A stretch of DNA of 14,502 nt from SZUA-521 sp041738285 (GCA_041738285.1 JBGSQB010000012.1:1-14502), one strand, 5' to 3'; shown: positions 6,209 through 12,719, numbered from the stretch's first letter. A program made the numbers and translations. Notes: generated by a model not told the origin, from the sequence alone.

Positions 6209-6865
6209 CTAGACGGCCACGGGCGCGTGCTCGCGGAACACTTTGAGTTGTGCCTCGAGCGCGCTCGCAAATGCTGGGCGCGCTTCGCATCGTTGTCGCC
6301 AGGCATCGAGCACCGGAAACTCTGCCAGCACCCCTGAGTCGACCAATTCGCGCAACACCGTCGTCATCATCAGATCGCCTGCGGTGAACGTGCCCTCCAG
6401 ATACGCCTTATGACCCAGCGATGTTGAAAGCGCCGACAATCGCAATCGAAGTTTCGCGAGCAACGGCTTGCGCAGCGCGTCGGCCCAAGGCTCGCCCGAG
6501 CTGTTTTCGATGAGTTGGATGAAGTCTTGAGCGGACGGCTCGATCGAGTTCAATGCCGCGAAAATCCAACTGCTCACGCGCGCCCGGCCGGCGACATCCT
6601 TAGGTGCTAGAACGTCGGATTTGCTTGCGATGTGAAGCACGATGGCGCCGGACTCGAACAGCTCGACCTCATTATCCCTATAGGCCGGGACCTGGCCGAA
6701 CGGTTGCCATGCGCGGTATTGCTCCGAACCCTGATCGCTTGCGTCAATCAACGTCACCACGAACGGAATGCCGGCCTCCGCCAACGCCCATCGGACCCGC
6801 AGGTCCTTGACGTAGCCTTGGGCGAAGGGTGGCACCCGTCGGAATGCCGAGATGTACACGGTCAT
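6209..6865 (-). CDS. Glutathione S-transferase family protein
   Basis: A 218-residue cytosolic GST from ATG 6865; GTG 6880 would add five residues and cannot be excluded. The N-terminal thioredoxin-like domain has YVKDLRVRWALAEAGIPF (helix 1, strand 2), GQVPAY with cis-Pro60 (58-62) and FESGAIVLHIA (70-80), the Glu-Ser pair that binds the gamma-glutamyl part of glutathione. The all-helical C-terminal domain contains GTFTAGDLMMTTVLRE, the N-capping box region, and ends with the DAWRQRCEARPAF motif. The N-terminal VPPFAQGYVKD replaces the usual short SxxS loop. It probably conjugates glutathione to an electrophile or reduces it; the substrate is unknown. It follows the YCII gene by 27 bases and precedes the SRPBCC gene by 44, as second gene of the leftward arm. 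Confidence 0.9.
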   Translation of the reverse strand: MTVYISAFRRVPPFAQGYVKDLRVRWALAEAGIPFVVTLIDASDQGSEQYRAWQPFGQVPAYRDNEVELFESGAIVLHIASKSDVLAPKDVAGRARVSSWIFAALNSIEPSAQDFIQLIENSSGEPWADALRKPLLAKLRLRLSALSTSLGHKAYLEGTFTAGDLMMTTVLRELVDSGVLAEFPVLDAWRQRCEARPAFASALEAQLKVFREHAPVAV

Positions 6866-6892
6866 GAGATCGACGCCCACATACCCTGGCAG

Positions 6893-7207
6893 TTAGATCT
6901 CATGTATCTGCGCAACTTCGACGCTGCCGCCATCCGCCAGCATCGGGCAGCCCTTGGCGTGAGCCAGGGCGCGATCCAAATTCGCGGCCTCGACCACGCT
7001 GTACCCCGACACCGGATTCGCACCGCCATGTGGCGCGACGGACCCGTCGCTGTTCACGGTGGCTGACTGCCCCACGGGATTACCCCCATCCACAACGGCG
7101 GCGCCCATGCCACCGAACCATGCCCCCCAGGCAGCCATTGACGCCTGTTGCGCCTCGGGCGTCTCCGGGGCCGCGCCGCCGTGATACACAAATAGAAACT
7201 TGGGCAT
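6893..7207 (-). CDS. YCII-related (YciI-like) protein
   Basis: A full-length 104-residue YCII-domain protein. It begins MPKFLFVYHGG, then MAAWGAWFGGMGAAVVDGGNPVG (24-46), the SATVNSDGSVAPHGG loop, GYSVVEAANLDRALAHAKGCPML (68-90) and the final strand VEVAQIHEI. This matches the small alpha+beta-barrel subfamily found in bacterial stress and detoxification clusters; enzymatic activity is unproven for most members. ATG 7207 has GGGAGA about 9 bases ahead. It is the first gene of the leftward arm, 42 or so bases after the predicted transcription start, and faces the MarR gene. Expression is likely controlled through the palindrome at 7274-7285. Confidence 0.9.
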   Translation of the reverse strand: MPKFLFVYHGGAAPETPEAQQASMAAWGAWFGGMGAAVVDGGNPVGQSATVNSDGSVAPHGGANPVSGYSVVEAANLDRALAHAKGCPMLADGGSVEVAQIHEI

Positions 7208-7255
7208 TGTCCGGCGTCTCCCGCGGATAGTTGATTTGCCATTGGTGGCAGGCGG

Positions 7256-7284
7256 ATTCTTGACTTCATTTAAGTTGATGTCAA
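7256..7284 (-). promoter_or_regulatory. Sigma-70-type promoter of the leftward YCII-GST-SRPBCC-hydrolase arm
   Basis: On the minus strand TTGACA (7279-7284) is a perfect -35 box, followed by a 17-base spacer and AAGAAT (7256-7261), 4 of 6 to TATAAT. Transcription would start near 7249, about 40 bases before the YCII ATG. The -35 lies inside the palindrome at 7274-7285. Confidence 0.6.
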
Positions 7285-7285
7285 C
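7274..7285. promoter_or_regulatory. Probable MarR operator GTTGATGTCAAC
   Basis: GTTGA and TCAAC form a perfect inverted repeat about a 2-base centre; flanks (TTTAA on the left, ATATC on the right) add partial symmetry, giving an AT-rich site of MarR-type size. It overlaps the -35 box of the leftward promoter and sits 8 bases before the MarR start codon, so a bound dimer could block the leftward arm and its own gene. Assignment to this MarR is inferred from position. Confidence 0.55.
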
Positions 7286-7293
7286 ATATCTGC

Positions 7294-7764
7294 ATGAAGA
7301 AGCCCCCGTACCTGCCGCTGTCGGTTACCCATGAAGTGAGGGATACATGCCTGTGCCTGCATACGCAGCGCGCAGCTAGACTATTGGCGCGCCGCTTTGA
7401 CGAGGCGCTCAAGCCCGTCGGCCTGACGCACGGTCAGTTCTCCTTGCTCATCGCGCTCAACCGACCTGCGCCACCGACGATTGGCGATGTGGCGGAGCTG
7501 CTAGGTATGGATCGAACCACGTTGACCGCCAAACTCAAGCCGCTTCAGCGACGCGGACTCGTCAAAGTCATAGCCGACCCTGCCGACAAGCGCGCGCGAC
7601 GGCTGACGCTTACGCACGACGCCACAACGCTCTTGGTCGACGCACTGCCAATCTGGCGTTCGACACATCGCGAAATCGACCGAGAAGGCACCCAAGCCCG
7701 TGTCCGACGACTGCGTGGTGATTTGCAGTCGATCAGTGACACCCGCATTCGGAGATTGAAGTAA
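7294..7764 (+). CDS. MarR-family transcriptional regulator
   Basis: A 156-residue winged-helix regulator. Helix 1 region has VRDTCLCLHTQRAARLLARRFDEAL (15-39), followed by LTHGQFSLLIALNR (44-57). The DNA-binding part is TIGDVAELLGMDRTTLTAKLKPLQRRGLV (62-90), with recognition helix about 73-88, and the wing ADPADKRARRLTLT (94-107), where the DxRxxR pattern is present. The C-terminal dimer helices follow. Cys19 and Cys21 form a CxC near the dimer/ligand pocket; I recall this TCLCLH motif in a MarR subgroup, and thiol oxidation sensing is possible but unproven. It faces the YCII gene across 86 bases with a palindrome next to its start, and shares one base (TAATG) with the next gene. It likely represses both arms. 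Confidence 0.9.
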   Translation: MKKPPYLPLSVTHEVRDTCLCLHTQRAARLLARRFDEALKPVGLTHGQFSLLIALNRPAPPTIGDVAELLGMDRTTLTAKLKPLQRRGLVKVIADPADKRARRLTLTHDATTLLVDALPIWRSTHREIDREGTQARVRRLRGDLQSISDTRIRRLK

Positions 7765-8213
7765 TGACCACGTCATCGTCAGTAGCAACGTGTCTTTGGT
7801 ACGACGACAACGCTGAGGAAGCCGCAAGACTCTACACGTCACTCATTCCAAATTCAGCCGTCACAGCTGTTTCACCCGTCATCGTGACGTTCACCCTAGA
7901 CGGAGTGCCATTTCAGGCGTTGAACGGCGGGCCGCAGTTCAAGCACACCGAAGCGGCCTCGATCTCAGTGAGTACCAAGAACCAAGAAGCGACGGATCGT
8001 CTGTGGGCCGCACTTACCGCCGACGGCGGTTCAGCGGGTCGATGTGCGTGGCTGAAAGACCGCTTCGGCGTGTCCTGGCAGATTGTTCCGGACGTTCTGC
8101 CAAAGCTCTTGAGTTCTTCGGATCGGCAAGCGGCTGATCGAGTGTTGCAGGCAATGCTGCAGATGTCGAAGATCGATATCGAAGCCCTGGAATCTGCCTT
8201 CAACGCCTCATGA
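7764..8213 (+). CDS. PhnB-like VOC-family protein
   Basis: A 149-residue VOC superfamily protein of the type often labelled 3-demethylubiquinone methyltransferase domain or PhnB-like. It starts TCLWYDDNAEEAARLYTSLIPNS (9-31), then VTFTLDGVPFQALNGGPQFKHTEAASISV (41-69), LWAALTADGG (80-89) and CAWLKDRFGVSWQIVP (94-109), all family hallmarks. It lacks the usual 12-14 residues between PNS and the VxFxLDG strand, so one loop is shortened. Most such proteins have no known substrate and many lack metal ligands. The start overlaps the MarR stop (TAATG) and its stop TGA lies at 8211-8213, a layout pointing to one rightward transcript. It may act on or bind the compound sensed by the regulator; this is inference. 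Confidence 0.87.
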   Translation: MTTSSSVATCLWYDDNAEEAARLYTSLIPNSAVTAVSPVIVTFTLDGVPFQALNGGPQFKHTEAASISVSTKNQEATDRLWAALTADGGSAGRCAWLKDRFGVSWQIVPDVLPKLLSSSDRQAADRVLQAMLQMSKIDIEALESAFNAS

Positions 8214-8254
8214 GTTGTGCTATCTCAAAACAGACGGCAGGAGGTCAGCGGCCT

Positions 8255-8647
8255 ATGGCCCGAATTGGATGGATCATGACGGCGTTGCTCGTTCTCTTTC
8301 TGGTCGGCGCGTCCGCGATCCCAAAGCTCATGGGAGCCAGTGCCGCGATCGATTCAATGGTGTCACTCGATTGGCCTACCGAGCATCTGCGTTTGATTGG
8401 CACGATGGAACTGGTGATCGCGATGCTGTATGCGATTCCACGTACGGGTCTTCTCGGAGCGCTCCTCATGACAGCTTTGCTGGGCGGCGCATTGGCGGCC
8501 CACCTTCGCGTGGGGAGTCCACTGATCAGTCATACGCTGTTCAGCGTGTACCTCGGCGCGTTCGCCTGGGCAGCGTTGGTACTGCGCGATGAGGCGCTGC
8601 GAACCTACCTCAGTAAAACGATACAGCGCGCGGCGACCACAACGTAG
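8255..8647 (+). CDS. DoxX-like membrane protein
   Basis: A 130-residue inner-membrane protein. ATG 8255 is chosen because AGGAGG (8239-8244) precedes it by 10 bases; the frame also opens at ATG 8210, overlapping the VOC stop, but that would add 15 polar residues (MSCAISKQTAGGQRP) before the first membrane segment. Four hydrophobic segments are seen: about 5-23, 44-62 (with the family motif GTMELVIAMLYAIPRT), 64-80 (LLGALLMTALLGGALAAHLRVG) and 93-109. HLRVGSPLISHTLF between helices 3 and 4 is typical of the DoxX-like branch. Related DoxX proteins associate with redox or thiol stress functions in some bacteria, but no mechanism is settled. It is third in the rightward arm. Confidence 0.88.
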   Translation: MARIGWIMTALLVLFLVGASAIPKLMGASAAIDSMVSLDWPTEHLRLIGTMELVIAMLYAIPRTGLLGALLMTALLGGALAAHLRVGSPLISHTLFSVYLGAFAWAALVLRDEALRTYLSKTIQRAATTT

Positions 8648-8659
8648 TAGTGACTGCCG

Positions 8660-9037
8660 ATGCATGCCGGTACGAATGCACCTGCGGACATCGAGGCATA
8701 CATCGAAGCCTGTCCCGAGGTATCCCGGGCTGCGATGTTGCAGATTCGCGAAACGATCAGAGCCGAAGTGCCAGACGCCGAAGAGCGCCTCAGCTATCAA
8801 ATGCCAACCTTCTTCCTTCACGGGGTCCTGGCCCACTACGCAGCCTGGAAGAACCACATCGGCTTCTATCCCGGCAGCGCGGCCATTGAAGCCATGGAAG
8901 AGAAGCTTGCTGAGTATCGTGTCTCGAAGGTCGCGATTCAGTTTCCATTGTCAAAACCAATGCCACGCGACCTCATTCGGCAGATCATCCGGCTGCGTGT
9001 GAAGGCCAATTCGGAGCGCGCTTCGACTCACCCCTGA
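8660..9037 (+). CDS. DUF1801/YdhG-family protein
   Basis: A 125-residue soluble protein of the DUF1801 (YdhG) family, which has a frataxin-like fold and is sometimes annotated as iron chaperone on weak grounds. The main pattern is present: IEAYIEACPEVSRAAMLQIRETIRAEVPDAEERLSYQMPTF, then AAWKNHIGFYPG (61-72), the helix ending LAEYRVSKVAIQFPL (83-97) and PMPRDLIRQIIRLRVK (100-115). The ribosome site at ATG 8660 is weak; the gene starts 12 bases after the DoxX stop, so it probably relies on the same transcript. It is the last gene of the rightward arm and converges with the sulfatase at a 24-base gap. A role in iron binding is not visible from residues. Confidence 0.88.
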   Translation: MHAGTNAPADIEAYIEACPEVSRAAMLQIRETIRAEVPDAEERLSYQMPTFFLHGVLAHYAAWKNHIGFYPGSAAIEAMEEKLAEYRVSKVAIQFPLSKPMPRDLIRQIIRLRVKANSERASTHP

Positions 9038-9061
9038 TGAGTGACAGTTGCCTCTCTTCGC

Positions 9062-10624
9062 TCAAGAAGTAGAAATGTGCGGGGCACCGCGCGAAGAATC
9101 GTCCGCAAGCATCATTGCATCGGTCATGCTGGCCAACATATCGCTGCGCACAGCAGCGTGGTCACAGATGTCGTGCATTTCCAGCGGATCGTTGCGCAGA
9201 TCGAACAGTTGCTCCTCACCTTTGGAATTGCGGGTGTACCGGTAGTCGCCGGCCAGCAACGTGCGTGTGCGCGATGGGATCGGGGTCAGGCGCGAGGTAA
9301 TGATCGGCAGGTCGTCCTCGATCAGAACCCACGGTCGCACCGATGTCGCGGGATCGCGCAGCACCGGCGCGAGGCTGCTTCCCTGAATACCGTCGTACGA
9401 CGCGACACCGCACAGGTCCATCAGCGTTGGTCCGAGGTCGATCGATGATGCGAGCGACGTCGAACGACCGGCTGCAAGGCCTGGCGCATCGATCACCATC
9501 GGCACCTGCAAGGTGCCGCGATAGTGCATGAAGCCTTTCAGAAACAGCCCGTGATCGCCCATCATGTCGCCGTGATCAGATGTGAACACGACGATCGTGT
9601 TGTCACGTACGCCGAGTGCCGTCAGTGCCGCCATGATCCGACCGACACCGTCATCGATCATGCCGATCATGCCGTACGTTGCCGCCACCGCTTCGGCAAG
9701 TAACGCATCAGATCCAAATCCGCACGGTGCCACCCAGTTGCGTTGATCCTTCGGATGGATCCGCGAAAACAGTTTCAGATGCGCGGGTGCATCCGCCAGC
9801 GAGTCGTGTCTGCTTGGCGAGAGGATCACGTCCGCCGCCTTGTAGCGATCGAACCACCTACCGGGCGGTGTCATCGGATGATGCGGGTCGGGAAAGGAAC
9901 ACCAGGCAAGCCAAGGCCTGCGTACTTTCTCGGCGCTCTCGATGAAGGCGATGGTTCGCTCAGTGACGAAGTTCGTCGAGTGCAGTTCCTCCGGGTATGC
10001 AGGACGGTAGATCTGCCGCCAGTGGGACGAGTGATCCGAGCCCGGCGCATCCCGGTCCTGATCGAACACCAGATCCTTCTGATTGCCGCCGCGTTCCAAC
10101 GCCCATCGCAGATGGTGACCGGAAACCAAGGCGCCATGGTCGATGCTGAGTTCAATGTGATCGAACCCGTAAAAGTCGGCCGGATCGTCGGGCGCGCCAT
10201 CCAGGTATCGCTCGAAGTCTTCGATCTGGTCCCAGCCGGACGCGAACGGCAATGCACCCGAGGGCTCGCCGCGGAAGGCGACCACCGAGTTCTTGCTCAT
10301 GCCGTGCTGCAGGTGCGACTTGCCGATGAGTCCTGTTCGATAGCCGGACTTCCTGAATCGGCGGACAAAGGTGTTGGCGCCCCAATCAAGAGATCGGTCG
10401 TTGAAAATCACGCCATGCGCGGACGGCATGCGCCCGGTCATGATGGTCGACCGGTTTGGCATGCAAACCGGGTTCGACACCCAGGCGTTGTCGAACACCA
10501 TGCCGCGTCGCGCCAACACGTCGAGATTCGGCGTCGCGAGGACCGCATTGCCCATGAAGCCGTTGTGGTCCGCACGCTGCTGATCGGTGATGACAAACAG
10601 CACATTCATCGGTTTGCTGGTCAA
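9062..10624 (-). CDS. Sulfatase (formylglycine-type, family S1-like)
   Basis: A 520-residue type I sulfatase. Cys54 in NPVCMPNRSTIMTGRMPSAHG is in the C-x-P-x-R signature, the cysteine oxidised to formylglycine by a separate enzyme, which is not in this window. Asp14 and Gln15 in VITDQQRADH, and Asp350-His351 in FTSDHGDMMGDHG, supply metal ligands; Lys102 and His104 (IGKSHLQ), His248-249 (FPDPHHP) and Lys363 fit sulfate binding. Start TTG 10624 has AGAGG ahead; ATG 10609 begins five codons later and matches the usual N-terminus equally well. No signal peptide is seen, so it should be cytosolic, like choline-sulfatase-type enzymes, rather than a periplasmic arylsulfatase. The substrate is not readable; phosphonate/phosphate ester hydrolysis is an alternative in this superfamily. 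It stands alone. Confidence 0.92.
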   Translation of the reverse strand: MTSKPMNVLFVITDQQRADHNGFMGNAVLATPNLDVLARRGMVFDNAWVSNPVCMPNRSTIMTGRMPSAHGVIFNDRSLDWGANTFVRRFRKSGYRTGLIGKSHLQHGMSKNSVVAFRGEPSGALPFASGWDQIEDFERYLDGAPDDPADFYGFDHIELSIDHGALVSGHHLRWALERGGNQKDLVFDQDRDAPGSDHSSHWRQIYRPAYPEELHSTNFVTERTIAFIESAEKVRRPWLAWCSFPDPHHPMTPPGRWFDRYKAADVILSPSRHDSLADAPAHLKLFSRIHPKDQRNWVAPCGFGSDALLAEAVAATYGMIGMIDDGVGRIMAALTALGVRDNTIVVFTSDHGDMMGDHGLFLKGFMHYRGTLQVPMVIDAPGLAAGRSTSLASSIDLGPTLMDLCGVASYDGIQGSSLAPVLRDPATSVRPWVLIEDDLPIITSRLTPIPSRTRTLLAGDYRYTRNSKGEEQLFDLRNDPLEMHDICDHAAVRSDMLASMTDAMMLADDSSRGAPHISTS

Positions 10625-10716
10625 CTGCTACCTCTGACGGTTTCGATCACGAGCAAGGCGCAACTTGCCCTGGACCGCGCGCATGTTCAGCGCGTACATC
10701 GTGTCAATGCGTCGTA

Positions 10717-10744
10717 TTGACGAGCGGGCCCGAAGGCGTATGGT
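10717..10744 (+). promoter_or_regulatory. Putative sigma-70 promoter of the chalcone-isomerase-like gene
   Basis: TTGACG (10717-10722) and TATGGT (10739-10744) lie 16 bases apart, giving 5/6 and 4/6 matches to the consensus boxes. Transcription would start near 10751, about 110 bases before the GTG start. The -10 box touches the inverted repeat at 10743-10766. Confidence 0.45.
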
Positions 10745-10766
10745 GCTGAAATCGTCAATTCAGCAC
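10743..10766. repeat. Inverted repeat at the putative transcription start
   Basis: GTGCTGAA (10743-10750) and TTCAGCAC (10759-10766) are exact reverse complements around an 8-base centre. It overlaps the end of the putative -10 box and the start site, the place of a repressor operator; it could instead be a short hairpin at the 5' end of the transcript. Confidence 0.55.
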
Positions 10767-10860
10767 AACTGGGGATTCGAGCAAGTCCTGAGTAAGGGCA
10801 ACTCATCAATTCTGGGGCAGAACGAGCTGGCGATAATCAACAACCAATCGAGGAGAGACC

Positions 10861-11427
10861 GTGTCTGCTATTCGCATTCTGCTGTTGTGTTCGCTGTTGG
10901 CCACTACCGCATCCACCCAGGCTGCGCAGTGCCTTGGTGTAACCATGCCAGATCAGTTCGATCTGGATGGGAAATCACTCGTGCTCAACGGAATGGGAGC
11001 CCGACTCGCCACCATGCTCAAAGTAAAGGTATACGCCGCCGGTTTGTACCTCGAACAGAGATCTACGGATGCGCAGGCAATCATAGGCACAGATCAGCCG
11101 CGCCATCTGGTGCTGCATTTCGTGCGCGATGTGGATCGCGACGAAATTACCGACGCCTGGACTGAGGGGTTCAAGAAAAACGGAGCGAATATGCAGAGCC
11201 TCGCTGCCCGCATCGATGCGTTGAACAACGCAATGACAGATCTGCCGTCCGGGTCTGTGCTCGCCTTCAGCTACGAACCTGGCATTGGCACGACCGTGAT
11301 CATCGATGATGTCAACAAGACCGTTATCGATGGAGCAGATTTCGCGTCCGGCCTGATGTCGATCTGGCTGGGCGATCCACCTAACAAGGAAGTGAAGACG
11401 GGTCTGCTCGGAGGCACCTGCGACTGA
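10861..11427 (+). CDS. Exported chalcone-isomerase-like protein
   Basis: A 188-residue protein with a Sec signal peptide (MSAIRILLLCSLLATTASTQA, likely cut near residues 21-22), so it acts in the periplasm. The mature part matches the chalcone-isomerase-like domain of bacteria: VTMPDQFDLDGKSLVLNGMGARLATMLKVKVYAAGLYLEQ (27-66), RHLVLHFVRDVDRDEITDAWTEGF (81-104), FSYEPGIGTTVIIDD and FASGLMSIWLGDPP, where the WLG end of the family is present. Bacterial members lack known flavonoid chemistry; fatty-acid binding is a suggestion from plant and structural relatives. The start is GTG 10861 with GAGGAG (10850-10855) 5 bases ahead. It is probably monocistronic, with its own promoter and a hairpin 32 bases after its stop. 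Confidence 0.88.
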   Translation: MSAIRILLLCSLLATTASTQAAQCLGVTMPDQFDLDGKSLVLNGMGARLATMLKVKVYAAGLYLEQRSTDAQAIIGTDQPRHLVLHFVRDVDRDEITDAWTEGFKKNGANMQSLAARIDALNNAMTDLPSGSVLAFSYEPGIGTTVIIDDVNKTVIDGADFASGLMSIWLGDPPNKEVKTGLLGGTCD

Positions 11428-11459
11428 GCGCTGCAACCATCGAAGCGGTCAGTACGCGT

Positions 11460-11482
11460 CGATTGACATCCCCCGTCAATCG
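11460..11482 (+). terminator. Hairpin after the chalcone-isomerase-like gene (weak terminator)
   Basis: CGATTGAC (11460-11467) and GTCAATCG (11475-11482) form an 8-bp stem with a 7-base loop, 32 bases after the stop codon. No T-run follows (GCGCGCTTGGG), so intrinsic termination would be inefficient; it may be only a processing or stability element. Confidence 0.35.
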
Positions 11483-11621
11483 GCGCGCTTGGGAGAGATC
11501 CGATGCGCGTCCGTACTTCAACTTCCAATGTCAGAAGCTCTGGACCGATCTTATTCCCCTTCCAGACCTCGACGAGACTGCTCACCGTCGAAGCGACGTT
11601 CAGGCTCGCGCGGGCCGCTAG
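11463..11621 (+). pseudogene. Possible fragment of a small Cys-containing domain protein
   Basis: One forward frame contains DARPYFNFQCQKLWTDLIPLPD and then loses resemblance. The pattern Y-F-x-F-x-C-x-x-x-W-x-x-L reminds me of the start of small bacterial proteins that go on with RFCxxC and a His. Here the second Cys pair is missing and the frame ends at 11619-11621. It could be a truncated relic or chance. Its TTG start falls in the hairpin above and has no ribosome site. I give it little weight. Confidence 0.25.
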
Positions 11622-11890
11622 AAGTAAGCGTTCAGGCGGACTTTTGCCTGCAACGGAGTGCCCAAGTTCTGTCTCGCGCCAAAGAGTGCGGACCCGCTAC
11701 GGAACACCGCGTACGCCGTATCAGTCGGGTTCTCGCCACTGACGGCGAGGTCCCACCGTTCACGGGCCGGAACGTAAGCGACACGCGCACTCACACCGTA
11801 GCCGTCCTCTTCTTCCGTTTTTTCAGGGTCGTAGTTGAAGTCGGAATGGGGAACATAAATCCCCTGATGGTGAACCGGGCTGCGTATCAC
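11618..11890 (-). pseudogene. C-terminal relic of a TonB-dependent receptor
   Basis: This leftward frame encodes the end of an outer-membrane beta barrel: NYDPEKTEEEDGYGVSARVAYVP, then RERWDLAVSGENPTDTAYAVF, ARQNLGTPLQAKVRLNAYF and stop. W-x-L-A-V-x-G-x-N-x-T-D-x-x-Y is the hallmark of the penultimate strands of TonB-dependent receptors, and the terminal Phe is the barrel-assembly signal. Only about 80-90 residues of a normally 700-900 residue protein are present. The frame runs open to a stop at 11990-11992, but that added part is not receptor-like; plug and TonB box are absent. The usual N-L-T-D has become N-P-T-D. The gap to the next gene leaves no room for the rest, so the gene is deleted. 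Its ligand cannot be guessed. Confidence 0.8.
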
Positions 11891-12078
11891 GCGACCCAGT
11901 GAAACGGAAACGTGTGTTGAGTTCGTTTGAGATGTGGCATCAGGCGAACGGCTGAAGGACAGTCCCTGTGCTTGTCCGAGCGAGGTGCTTCATATGGAAC
12001 CCGCTTGTGTCGCAACGTCACGCGACTCACACTGCGGCGAGCCGGTTCAGACAGAAGTAAACAAACGAAGGGACATCG
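11891..12078. other. Non-coding DNA beyond the receptor relic
   Basis: No gene or convincing motif is seen. The left part is open in the receptor frame up to 11992 but not receptor-like. The right end holds the ribosome site AAGGGA of the next lipoprotein gene and should hold its promoter, for which I see no clear -35/-10 pair. Together with 11428-11617 this makes about 650 bp of decayed or spacer sequence. Confidence 0.5.
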
Positions 12079-12618
12079 ATGGATCGAGCATTGCGTAGCG
12101 GTGTAGCCGGCGGCTGGTTGGCAATCGCGTGCGTTCTCGCGAGCTGCGCGGTGCGGCCAGGTGTGAACGTGACCCAGGGATTTGAGCCGGAACGGGATTA
12201 CAGCGACTATCGCTCATTTCAAGTCAAAGCGTCGGAAGTCGGTCCGCCGTTGATTCAGGCGCGCGTCGCTGAGACGTTGGCGATAGTACTTGTGGAGAAG
12301 GGGCTCACCCGCGCCAATAAACCTGATCTGCTGTTTACGCTCGACTGGTCTGCAGAAGATGCAACGTGTCCCTGGTTCATCCAGAGCTCCTCGGGCGATG
12401 CCCCATGCAAGTCCACCGGTGGGTCGTTCACGCGCATTCGTGCGCAGATGATGCTCGAGGGGAAGGAGACAGCGACGGGAACGCTGATGTGGCGCGCTGA
12501 AATCGGGGCCGTACGAACAATTCCGCTGGAGTCGCCGTCGGCTGCGGAAATTCAGGCGATCTTCTTGCCGGTGTTTCGCAAGGCGCTGCAGGACTTCCCG
12601 GTTCCGTCCGCAGATTGA
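12079..12618 (+). CDS. DUF4136-like lipoprotein
   Basis: A 179-residue predicted lipoprotein. The signal is MDRALRSGVAGGWLAIACVLASC with lipobox LASC and acylatable Cys23; Ala at +2 favours outer-membrane sorting. The mature domain has GFEPERDYSDYRSFQVK (34-50), as in DUF4136 proteins (a strand after D-y-s-x-Y-x-t-F/Y), a helix IQARVAETLAIVLVEKGLTRANKPDLLFTLDWSAED (59-94) and a final pair GTLMWRAEIGAV and AIFLPVFRKALQDFP. The helix-to-strand pattern KGLxxxxxPDLLFTLD is characteristic. Four residues around CPWFIQSSSGDAPCKS suggest a disulfide-closed loop (Cys97 and Cys110). Function is unknown. ATG 12079 has AAGGGA about 6 bases ahead. It converges with the yhhJ-like gene. Confidence 0.8.
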   Translation: MDRALRSGVAGGWLAIACVLASCAVRPGVNVTQGFEPERDYSDYRSFQVKASEVGPPLIQARVAETLAIVLVEKGLTRANKPDLLFTLDWSAEDATCPWFIQSSSGDAPCKSTGGSFTRIRAQMMLEGKETATGTLMWRAEIGAVRTIPLESPSAAEIQAIFLPVFRKALQDFPVPSAD

Positions 12619-12719
12619 ATCGTCGGTCTCTGCGGCAATCAGAATCGCGCCGCTACCGATAACCATGAACGCTCGGAGCGTGCTACTGAAATCGGCTCAC
12701 TGACCGCCAACTCCATGGC

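Noticed and set aside
5709..6290. 193-codon reading of the SRPBCC gene from ATG-like start at 6290
   Set aside because: The first 42 residues lie mostly inside the GST gene, are Arg/Ala rich and not part of the domain; TTG 6164 has the ribosome site.
8210..8254. Start at ATG 8210 for the DoxX-like gene
   Set aside because: It would overlap the VOC stop neatly, but AGGAGG and the start of the first membrane helix both point to ATG 8255. A minor possibility remains.
9743..10720. 325-codon open frame on the plus strand opposite the sulfatase
   Set aside because: It lies almost wholly antisense to a gene with full sulfatase motifs; its product is Arg/Val rich without domains. It is a mirror of codon bias.
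11489..11902. 137-codon plus-strand frame over the receptor relic
   Set aside because: It is the antisense shadow of the receptor fragment, with low-complexity Arg/Ser composition.
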